From NCBI GenBank assembly GCA_902459845.2, contig CABPSV020000093.1, positions 1 to 30,749 of the forward strand: a DNA stretch of 30,749 bases, given 5' to 3'. The DNA is from Hepatocystis sp. ex Piliocolobus tephrosceles. Taxonomy: Eukaryota; Apicomplexa; Aconoidasida; Haemosporida; Plasmodiidae. Positions 9,744-18,200 of the stretch are shown here, piece after piece. Position numbers and translations under genes: made by a program. Numbering within the stretch: the stretch's first letter is position 1; every line of letters begins with the position of its first letter. The notes beneath the pieces were generated by a model. That model searched no databases. It had not been told where the DNA came from and saw only the letters and a list, made by a program, of their open reading frames with translations.

Positions 9744-9834
9744 GTAGCGGATATGTGAATAAATGTTTGGAAGACGGACCAGGATTATTTCTAAATTTAT
9801 AAAACAGTACACATTTACATGTACATGTATGCAT
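8806..9834 (-). CDS. IGR-motif (mS41/Fyv4-like) mitoribosomal small-subunit protein, spliced
   Basis: The block from DIKTFLEKIEIGENIDEIEK through SWKDFITTTPKEL to TNEQRRKIWKYINKY fits the IGR motif (SAM-like fold) of Fyv4/mS41, a mitochondrial small-subunit ribosomal protein. Downstream, PWTNEDENQLIYYLNYY followed by FGDPWLYISW looks Myb/SANT-like, then CEIC, then a tail without obvious motifs. Proposed model on the minus strand: start at 9834, exon 1 9834-9780, intron 9779-9696, exon 2 9695-8806, giving 314 residues. The intron ends in a T-tract plus ACAG; removing it joins FRNNPG to PLLKKRRKYF in frame. Upstream M codons near 9891 belong to a lysine-run leader and are less likely. The gene diverges from an SDHAF2-like gene, which fits mitochondrial biogenesis. 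The mS41 assignment rests on one motif; the Myb-like part is unusual for a minimal mS41. Confidence 0.66.
9696..9779 (-). other. Probable 84-nt intron in the mS41-like gene
   Basis: On the minus strand it runs from G|GTCCGT to TTTTTTACAG|GACCG, with a (TA)n stretch and a long T-tract before the acceptor. Its length is a multiple of three and it has no in-frame stop, so an unspliced reading frame passes through it as IYIYIY plus poly-F. The acceptor is strong. The donor is not the usual GTAAGT or GTATGT, but it is the only one I found in the right phase. Confidence 0.6.
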
Positions 9835-9924
9835 AATTATTATCGGTGAGTTTTTTTTTTTTTTTTTTTTTTTTTTCCCTTCCATTTGCAATGGTATACA
9901 GTTAGTTTTTTAAATAAGATATGC

Positions 9925-9962
<38 letters not shown>

Positions 9963-10971
9963 CCCTTTTTTCTTTGTGTTTGCTTTTTTTTTTTTTTATG
10001 AAAACATTTTTGTAAATTAATTTTTTTTTGTTTTTAACAACCTGTGTCATCTGAGTTTCTTCGGATTGTTGACGTGTACACAAACCTTACATTTTTCAGA
10101 AACCTAGTTACTGACATATGTTTAAAAAAAACGAGACAAAAGGATATAGCAATACTTAGCAATATTTAGTAATATTTATCAAGGTTTGATAAAAAATTCC
10201 TTGAAAGAGAAAATAAAAACTTAATAGTACAAGTTTAAATATAAGCTAAGTATAAATATAAGCTAAGTACAAATATAAGCTAAGTACAAATATAAGCTAA
10301 GTACAAATATAAGCTAAGTACAAATATAAGCTAAGTACAAATATAAGCTAAGTACAAATATATTTTTTTTTTCCCAGCCTAACACAACACGTATGAAATT
10401 ATTTAATCAAAAACATGTCAGATCCTTGCATTTTCTCGTAACATGTTAGCGAAAATAAAAATTTTAATAAAATGTAGGCACATAAATCTGTCACATGTAA
10501 TATATATTAATATGCATTCGAATTTTTACATAACTTTAAAAACACAGTGAGTACATATTTGTAGCAAATAATTTTCAACAAAAAATATATATATTTATGT
10601 ATTATTATGTATTATTATGTATTATCATGTATGTATATTTTTTTTTTTTTTTTTTTTTTTTTCGATATGTTGTTGTCCCCACTTTTAGTATTTTTTTTTT
10701 TTTTTTTTATTCTCAATACATTTTGAAGTGATATATACATAATTTATTTTTAATTTTAATAAAAGAGGAAGGTACATGTAATGATTAGCATGGTTATTAG
10801 TTAATCTTTTATTTTTAGCTTTTTTTTTCTTTTTTTTCAATTTCTCCAATTTTTCCATTTTTTTCAGTAGGAGAATAATAAACTTGAACATATGATGAAA
10901 AGCTATAAATCGCATTTGCTTTTGTTACTGCTGTCATAGCTGTCATAGCATTTATTTTAAAAATTGGTAAC
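9835..10971. other. Divergent upstream region of the mS41-like and SDHAF2-like genes
   Basis: About 1.1 kb between head-to-head genes, so it probably carries both promoters. It contains a T-run at 9851-9876 on the plus strand, (TA)n near 9930-9960, a less AT-rich stretch at 10040-10120, a 17-bp minisatellite (10237-10360), T-runs at 10631-10662 and 10690-10708, and the short minus-strand ORF at 10815-10973. Confidence 0.75.
10237..10360. repeat. 17-bp tandem repeat, 7 copies
   Basis: The core AGCTAAG recurs at exact 17-bp spacing (10244, 10261, 10278, 10295, 10312, 10329, 10346) within the unit AAATATAAGCTAAGTAC. The 17-bp length excludes a coding repeat. It lies in the divergent promoter region. 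Confidence 0.95.
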
Positions 10972-10973
10972 AT
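10815..10973 (-). CDS. Candidate 52-residue protein, function unknown
   Basis: A complete minus-strand frame runs from the ATG at 10973 to TAA at 10815. It begins MLPIFKINAMTAMTAVTKAN, continues AIYSFSSYVQVYYSPTEKNG and ends in a lysine/glutamate tail. The first 35 residues are not low-complexity, and the local DNA is less AT-rich than its surroundings, as in real coding DNA here. Against it: its start codon overlaps that of the SDHAF2-like gene on the other strand, and a plus-strand T-tract plus CAG at about 10866 could instead mark a 5' UTR intron of that gene. M10 or M13 could be the start if the ORF is real. I do not recognise the sequence. Confidence 0.3.
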   Translation of the reverse strand: MLPIFKINAMTAMTAVTKANAIYSFSSYVQVYYSPTEKNGKIGEIEKKEKKS

Positions 10974-11832
10974 GTTTTCTCGTTTTACTGTTCGCTTTTT
11001 TGCGACAGTGCAATTATATAAACCTTCGAAGTTTAAAATTATAAACAGAAAGCTTTATTTAAAAAAATTATTATTTAAGATATTTGAAAAAAAAAAAGAG
11101 AATGATGTTTTATTAACTACAAAACAAACAATAAACAATCATACCCAAACTGAAAATGACGATCTGTTTTTTACGGCAATTGCTAATTATGAAAAAAAAA
11201 GAGTACGAATATATAAAAATAATAAATATAATATAAGTAAAAATTATACTAAGGAAAAAGGTACAGGTGATGATGAGCTTACAGCCAAACGAATAGAACC
11301 ACAGACAGAACCACAGACAGAACCACAGACAGAACCACAGACAAAACCACAGACAAAACCACAGACAGAACCACAGACAAAACCACAGACAAAACCACAG
11401 ACAAAACCACAGACAAAACCACAGACAGAACCACAGACAAAACCACAGACAAAACCACAGACAAAACCACAGACAAAACCACAGACAAAACCACAGACAG
11501 AACCACAGACAAAACCACAGACAAAACCACAGACAAAACCACAGACAAAACCACAGATAAAACCTAATGTCGAACAACTTATGTTTAAGTCAGCCACTTT
11601 AGGGTATCTAGAACTACAATATATTTTCTGCGCTTTTATAAATTATGAAAAAAAAACATTACAGAATGAAGACATATGTGTTTTAAGTAATTTTTTAAAT
11701 TTATCAGAAAAAGAAATATATGATTATCTCTGTGCGAACGAGTTAATGCCACATTATTACTTAAAAACAAAAATAATTAAACGCTTGTTACAATTTGTAA
11801 ATGGCAATCACCCTTATTTAAATTCAGTTTGA
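10972..11832 (+). CDS. SDHAF2: SDHAF2/Sdh5-like succinate dehydrogenase assembly factor with a PQT-repeat insert
   Basis: SDHAF2 (Sdh5) acts in the mitochondrial matrix and promotes covalent FAD attachment to the flavoprotein subunit of complex II. The C-terminal 85 residues show the family pattern: LMFKSATLGYLELQYIF (compare the family's L-x-x-SRKRG-x-LE), then LSEKEIYDYLCANE and a terminal helix KIIKRLLQFV. The N-terminus MFSRFTVRFFATVQLYKPSK is basic, free of acidic residues and suits a mitochondrial presequence. Residues about 110-198 are a (PQTK/PQTE)n repeat between presequence and domain, which makes the 286-residue protein longer than usual. The basic residues of the SRKRG motif are replaced (SATLG), so either the motif has diverged or catalytic support has changed. 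The ATG at 10972 is the first in frame. The gene shares an upstream region with the mS41-like gene and precedes OSCP. Confidence 0.72.
   Translation: MFSRFTVRFFATVQLYKPSKFKIINRKLYLKKLLFKIFEKKKENDVLLTTKQTINNHTQTENDDLFFTAIANYEKKRVRIYKNNKYNISKNYTKEKGTGDDELTAKRIEPQTEPQTEPQTEPQTKPQTKPQTEPQTKPQTKPQTKPQTKPQTEPQTKPQTKPQTKPQTKPQTKPQTEPQTKPQTKPQTKPQTKPQIKPNVEQLMFKSATLGYLELQYIFCAFINYEKKTLQNEDICVLSNFLNLSEKEIYDYLCANELMPHYYLKTKIIKRLLQFVNGNHPYLNSV
11299..11561 (+). repeat. 12-bp coding repeat (PQTK/PQTE), about 22 copies
   Basis: Units of CCACAGACAAAA or CCACAGACAGAA differ mainly at one base, switching lysine and glutamate. All three minus-strand frames are open across it, creating long C/F/W/V/L-rich shadows that are not genes. 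Confidence 0.95.
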
Positions 11833-11861
11833 AGAATTCACACAAATAAACATACATACTA

Positions 11862-11893
<32 letters not shown>

Positions 11894-12264
11894 CACTTAC
11901 ATTTGTATGAAATTTATTTTTATACAAACATATTTTAACGAACTTGTGTAAATTTCATTGGGTTATAAAAAAAAATAAAATAAACCTTAAAATAAGTTGC
12001 TTTCATTTATTTTTTAAAAATATAATTTGTTTAATTTTTATTTTAAATCTTTTCCTTTTTTTTTTTTTTTTTTTTTTTTCACTTTTCCACTGTTTTAACT
12101 GTTGTATATACACAGTTAATAAAATGCCTATATACACTTAAATAATACATATATTATACTCCGGTTTTCATATATATATATATATATATATTTATAATTT
12201 TTAATATATAAAACTTTTTAATAGTAATTTTTTTTAACTATAAACTTGAAAATGTCAACATAAG

Positions 12265-12322
<58 letters not shown>
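12265..12322. repeat. Poly(A) run of 58 bases
   Basis: Perfect A homopolymer on the plus strand, the longest A run in the window. Exact length is uncertain for technical reasons. Confidence 0.93.
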
Positions 12323-12323
<1 letters not shown>

Positions 12324-12478
12324 ATCTCTTTAAAAATGATCTCATTTATAACACTTCATAATATATATTATGAACAAAATGTTTTTGCTTGACACAACAT
12401 GCAGCGCATACACAAGCATTATCTGAGTTTATATATGCAAAAAAAAAAAAAAAAAAAAAAATATTCGCATAAATAAGC

Positions 12479-12510
<32 letters not shown>

Positions 12511-12723
12511 TTATATGTATAATTTTTTTTTTTTTTTTTTTTCCCGAAGCAATGTACTATTATAATAGTAAATTAAGTTATGTTGTTTAATATGCTATAA
12601 TACACATATTATATATATATTTTTTTTTTGTTTACGTACATAAACGTTTTTTTCACCATTAATCAGGGATATTAGTACCTATTTTTTTTTTTTTTTTTTT
12701 TTTTTTACATATAAATTTGTACA

Positions 12724-12796
12724 TACATACTTATATATACATACTTGTATATACATACTTATATATACATACTTGTATATACATACTTATATATAC
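12724..12796. repeat. 14-bp repeat, about 5 copies
   Basis: Alternating CATACTTATATATA and CATACTTGTATATA units. No function apparent. Confidence 0.88.
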
Positions 12797-12955
12797 ACAT
12801 ATGTTAATATAAGAGAGCCAAAGATATCACTATGAAAAACTATTAATCAAATGCATACCAATATGTACATATAAATATATATGTATAAACGGTTTGACAA
12901 CTAATTTACTTGCTCTACTATTTTACATCATTTTTCACTAACCTTTTTTTTACTT

Positions 12956-12988
<33 letters not shown>

Positions 12989-12991
12989 AAG

Positions 12992-13810
12992 ATGAGAAGA
13001 ATCAGTTGTTGCTCCAAACTGGTTGTTCCTACATTTAGGACTAAATCTGAGTGTTTTTCGAAAAATTATTATTCTGTGATAGCTCATTTGAGAAATATTA
13101 ATTCTATTCACACAATTAAAAACATTAATACAATTAAAAACATTAATACAATTAAAAACGTTCATGCAATTAAAAACGGTATACAAAAGTACGAAACAAT
13201 AAAATTTTTTAACAGTAGCTTACAACAAAATACAAAAGATAATTCAGATGAATACTATTTATCTATGGGTGATAATATAGAAAAAAGATATAGTTTAGCT
13301 TTATATAATGTTGCAAAAAAAGCAAATAAAATGAACGAAATAGGTAAGGATATAAGTTTTATAAAAGATAATTTTTTAGAACATAACATATTTCGTCAAT
13401 TTTTGGATGTACCAAATATAAGTCAAGAAGAAAAAATAGATTTATTAAAAACAGAGTGTAAAAGATATGGTAATAATTTAAATGATTTAACCTGTAATTT
13501 TATTAAATCATTGTTTGAATCAAAAAGAATAAAATTTTTACCTAAAATAATAGAAGAGTTTGATTTATTATTAATGAAAGAAAGAAAAGAAATTAAATGT
13601 ATCGTTTATACAGCTAAAGATATAGATATAAATTATAAAAAGAAAATACAAGACTCAATAAATATTCGATTAAAAAATCAATTAAAACCATTAATTGAAT
13701 ATAAAACGGATAAAAGTATTTTAGGTGGCTTAGTTTTACAAATCGGAAATCAAGTGTTTGATTTTTCGGCCAAATCAAAAATTGAAAAAATTAAAAGTAC
13801 ACTCTCTTAA
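12992..13810 (+). CDS. OSCP: Mitochondrial ATP synthase OSCP (delta/subunit O)
   Basis: OSCP joins the F1 head to the peripheral stalk of mitochondrial ATP synthase. The domain covers about residues 95-272. It starts with the family-type helix NIEKRYSLALYNVAKKANK and ends with the signature KSILGGLVLQIGNQVFDFS followed by KSKIEKIKSTL, matching the conserved GG-x-x-x-x-IG-x-x-x-x-D-x-S pattern of OSCP/AtpH. The N-terminal 90 residues form a basic presequence-like region with a short repeat, INTIKN, copied three to four times. The start I use is the ATG at 12992; an upstream TTG at 12986 is not a credible start. The 272-residue length exceeds the usual 210-250 because of the leader and repeat. 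The T-tract ending in GAAG right before the ATG could be 5' UTR or an intron end. Confidence 0.92.
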   Translation: MRRISCCSKLVVPTFRTKSECFSKNYYSVIAHLRNINSIHTIKNINTIKNINTIKNVHAIKNGIQKYETIKFFNSSLQQNTKDNSDEYYLSMGDNIEKRYSLALYNVAKKANKMNEIGKDISFIKDNFLEHNIFRQFLDVPNISQEEKIDLLKTECKRYGNNLNDLTCNFIKSLFESKRIKFLPKIIEEFDLLLMKERKEIKCIVYTAKDIDINYKKKIQDSINIRLKNQLKPLIEYKTDKSILGGLVLQIGNQVFDFSAKSKIEKIKSTLS

Positions 13811-14008
13811 TAAATGTTCACATACAATTACGTCGTACATGTATATATACGCCAATATATTATATATTTTTTTTTTTTTTTTTTTTTTTACATATTAAAT
13901 ATAATTGCAAATTAGATACTTTTTAAGTTTGTACAATAATTGTGTATAACTTTTTTGTTTTTTCTACACAATTAATTGTAGCTCCTTTTTTCTCCCCCTT
14001 CTTTCTCC

Positions 14009-14040
<32 letters not shown>

Positions 14041-14330
14041 CTTTTTTTTAATTATATCATTTTGTAATTTACATCTTTTTTTGTTTTGTCTATATAAATA
14101 ATCATTTTAAACTTTTGAAATAATATCAATATGAACATCTATAGAATATATAGAGTATATAGATAAAACCTTTTTTTCCACATAAAAACTAAAAATTAAA
14201 AACTAAAAATAAAAAACTATGTTGATAAATAAATACGTTATCTGTTTGCTACTCTTATTTGTAATTTTTACATTTAAGTTGTTATTAAAGCTGGTTTAAT
14301 TTAGAAAAAAATAAAATAAAAAAAAAAAAA

Positions 14331-14507
14331 CACGAACAAGAACACTAACACGAACAAGAACACTAACACGAACAAGAACACTAACACGAACAAGAACACG
14401 AACAAGAACACTAACACAAACAAGAACACTAACACGAACAAGAACACTAACACGAACATGAACACGAACACTAACATGAACACAAACACTAACATGAACA
14501 CGAACAT
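14331..14507. repeat. 18-bp minisatellite (ACGAACAAGAACACTAAC)
   Basis: Units of 18 bp with internal 6- and 12-bp sub-periodicity (ACGAAC/AAGAAC/ACTAAC). On the plus strand one frame would read NTNKNT repeats, a typical parasite coding repeat, but a stop lies just before it and no start codon precedes it, so I treat it as non-coding. Confidence 0.88.
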
Positions 14508-14694
14508 TATATCGTAGCTCTTATTTGCTAATAACTGTTTTTGCTTGTGCTTAACAAATTAGATCGATTAATATATAGTTATGTAGTTATATAGCTATAT
14601 ATTTTTTTTTTTTTTTTTTTTACATGTACACATGTGTGTATTCAATTTTGGTAATGTTCCCGTGAATATCTATTTCTAATCAAATAACTAAGTA

Positions 14695-14706
14695 CAAGGC
14701 GCCTTG
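14695..14706. promoter_or_regulatory. 12-bp perfect palindrome, possible dimer-binding site
   Basis: CAAGGCGCCTTG reads the same on both strands and has 8 G/C of 12 in a very AT-rich region. It lies 536 bases upstream of the next start codon. A regulatory role is inference only. Confidence 0.3.
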
Positions 14707-15241
14707 CACATCCCGATGTATTTTTTTTCAAAAAAAAATAATAAACACACGATGTATTGGTATAAAAAAAAAAAAGGATTTATGTTTTAACACTTACTAA
14801 ACGACAACACAAAAGATATATTGAAAATATATTTTTTTTTTTATTTACTTAAAAAGTCTACACATGTTAAATATATATATATTTTTTTTTTTTTACTTTT
14901 ACTTTATCCCCGTCCCCCCCCCAAAAAAAAAAAAAAAATAAAATAAATAAAAAAAAAAAAATAATAAAATAAAAATAAAATAAAAATAAAAAAATAAAAT
15001 AAAAATAAAAAAATAAAAAATGCATATATACGACACACCATTTTTTGTGAAAAAAAAAAACGAGTATACAATGTATTACGCTATATATTTTAATCAACAG
15101 TGATAAGCTTTTATTATTTTTAATATTTTTATGTTAGTGTAAACAAGTGATCGTCCATTCGTTCGTTTTGTCATACATATATACATACACATACACACAC
15201 ACGCATTTAAATTTTCTGTACATGTTGTAGTACATACCTTA

Positions 15242-18200
15242 ATGGTTGATAAAATTAAATCCAAACTAAACAATCTAAACTTTTTACAAATATGCGAATA
15301 CATAGATACAGAAGGTGAGAACATTGAGGATATAGCTCAATGTATATGTTGTCATAATATAATTACTTCTGTAAAAATATTAGAAAAATGTATGTACGCA
15401 TCAAACGAAAAAACTAGGTTAAACACCTTAAATAAAAATGTGTTAGAAAAATTAGAAGAGGAAATGACGAAAAAAGATAACCATAAATTAGTTGTATATA
15501 TAAAAGAATATGTTTACCTTATATATAAACTCCTAATCATTTTTGATAAAATAAAACTAAAAACAAATAAACTATTACTTGAAATATTTAACACATTTTC
15601 AATGAAATTAATAATTTATTATACAGAAAAAAAATTTGTATTTAAAATTATAAAAAGTATTGTTACAACTTTAAATGAAAAAAAAAATAAAATAAAAAAA
15701 ATTTACAACTCTTTTTTTTATGATTTACAAAAACATATATACGATTTATATTGTTTTATTATATTACCTAATTTTATTTTTTTCAATTCATTATTTATTT
15801 ATTTAATTGCTAATATTTATGCAAACACATTGGACCTTAGTTTAGATCAAACACCTTGTCAGCAACTGATATATATACTATCTCAACTTAATACATTTTT
15901 TAAGATATTATTCGATTATCACGACAGTGGTAAGAGTAGTAATAGAATCAATGGCAGTAACAATAACAGAAATAACTTATCCATTTTATGTAAAATTAAA
16001 AAAAAAAATTATAATGAAGAAAAAAAAAAAGATTATGTGATATATAATGATAACAACAATAGTACAAAAATTATTTATAAAAAATGTAATTGGACCTATT
16101 TTTTTTATCAAAATATTAATATAACGTTTGATACAGATATATATTGGTTAAAGAAAAATGAATATGTACAAAATTATAATAGCTCGAATGTTAATGTTAA
16201 TAACTTTCTTCTCCTTTTAAAAATATTATCCCCTAATTTTTTTATATGGGTAGCTACAAAAAAGGGAAAAAAAAAAAAAAATAAAATAACAAAAATGAAC
16301 AAGAAGTTACAAAAATTTATACCAATTGAATATTTCTCAGAATGTTATAAATGTAATTATTATTATATAGTTGAAGATGCATGTGTATATAATTATCTTA
16401 AGGAAGGGGTAAATTCTTTTGTTTTTTTCTATTTTCTATTACTAAGCATAAACAAAATGCAATTAAACATGAATAAACAAATAAAAAAATTATTAAAAAA
16501 AATTTTTACTAATTTTTCTCTATTTATATTTACAAGAAATGATGAAGCAACTGTGACATGTGATAATCCGACAAATTTAACAAAAACGAAATTAAATAGT
16601 GCATCATTAAATAGTGCATCATTAAATAGTGCAGCATTAAATAGGGCAGCAAAAAAAGAGACATCTGATATAAAAGAAGAAAACTATGATGATAATGGGG
16701 AAAGAAAAAAACAGAACCTAATCAAAGAACTGTTATTATCTATATGTACGTACAAAAGCAACAAGGAATGGCAACATGAAGTAAACAAAGCGAATAAAAT
16801 AGAAAACATGTGTAAGACAAACTGCTACAATTTAAAAAATTATTATCCATTTTGTTCAAAAATAGGATCATCTGTTTTATCTAAAAGTAATAATAAAATA
16901 ATATCAATAATAAAAAGTTTAATAATATGGGGTTATTTATATCCTGACAACACTGATGAATTGAATTTTTTTCATTTATCTAATGTATTTATTTTTAATA
17001 ATAAAATGTTAAGTTATTATAAAAAAGTTGAAACAATAAGTGAATTCTTATTCAAACGAAATACTTTTTTTATTTATAATTATACACTTTTTAAAAATAC
17101 ATACGAATGTAAAACATTAAGTAACAAATATATGGACAAATTTGCAGATTTTATTTTTTTGTTAATTCTACACTTAGTGCATGCGATAGTTAGTAACTAT
17201 CATTTTTTTTATGACCTCGGTGTTGTAAATGAAAGCAAAGATACAAAAGAACAAGAAGAGGAACCAACATCAACAATGGAACATAATCCAACAGTGGAAC
17301 ATAATCCAACAGTGGAACATAATCCAACAATGGAACATAATCCAACAGTGGAACATAATCCAACAATGGAACATAATCCAACAGTGGAACATAATCCAAC
17401 AATGGAACATAATCCAACAGTGGAACATAATCTAACAGTGGAACATAATCCAACAGTGGCATATGAGCAAAACGTTAAACCAACCCCCAAAACCGAACAT
17501 GAAGTAACAACAAAATCAGACAGTACGCTTAGAGAACAAAAACAAAAAAAAACTTACTACAAAAAAACGAATGGTTGTTGTTTAAAAAAAAGGAATAAGA
17601 AACAACGTACCAAACAAAACAGTATATTTCGGAAGAGTATTACAAAGATCCGCTTTAATGGTTATGATTTATTTAAAAAAAATATATACCTAAACGATGA
17701 ACAGGTGGAAGACTTTTTTAATAAATTACTTTTTATATGTTTTAAGTTAATTAAATATCCTTCAAAAACTTTCCAAAATTATTCAGTTTATATTATATCA
17801 ACACTTATAACAAAAATAAATATAAAAAAACAATATATACAATATATTGATAACAAAAATAATTTATTTTTAAGTTTTTTAAATGATGATAATACGGTCG
17901 GTTTATATGATACGAACAATGATTATGAATATTTTTACAAAGATATAATAATAAAAAATTATATTTATATAAAATGTAAAATTAATAAATATTTAAATAG
18001 TAATTTAACCAACTCAGTAGAAAAGCTATTACAAATATGTATTTTGAAAAATCAAAACAAACTGTTATGTTGTTCTATATGTAAACATATATTAATTTTT
18101 TTTTATTTTTATCCTCTTTTATTACCTTTTGTATTAAACAAATATATAAATATTCTTTTTTTTCTAATCGAAACTAATAATATTAATATTATATTAGATT

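Larger units (their letters stand above)
11833..12991. other. Intergenic region between SDHAF2-like and OSCP genes
   Basis: About 1.16 kb of low-complexity DNA: (TA)n tracts (11870-11892, 12173-12190, 12479-12506), an A58 run, several T- and A-runs, and a 14-bp repeat (12724-12796). A T31 tract ends four bases before the OSCP ATG. I see no gene. Confidence 0.75.
13811..15241. other. Intergenic region between OSCP and the 1163-residue gene
   Basis: About 1.43 kb. It holds T-runs (13866-13889, 14012-14040), a hydrophobic 26-codon ORF (14219-14299), an 18-bp minisatellite (14331-14507), a 12-bp GC-rich palindrome (14695-14706), a C8 run followed by an A-run (14913-14938) and ATAAAATAAAAA-type repeats (14936-15018). 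No confident gene. Confidence 0.72.

Noticed and set aside
10030..10130. Possible snoRNA or other small RNA in the divergent promoter
   Set aside because: The sequence is less AT-rich and contains TTCG, but I found no paired C/D or H/ACA boxes and no convincing stem.
11113..11597. Three overlapping minus-strand frames (CGFV, CLWF and VVLS repeats) in the SDHAF2-like gene
   Set aside because: All three frames are open only because of the 12-bp PQT repeat.
12986..12991. TTG upstream start for OSCP adding two residues
   Set aside because: A TTG start right after a T-tract is not credible in this genome; the ATG at 12992 is adequate.
17190..17490. Minus-strand frames (VPLLDY and STVGLC repeats) in the 1163-residue gene
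   Set aside because: Shadows of the 18-bp EHNPT repeat.
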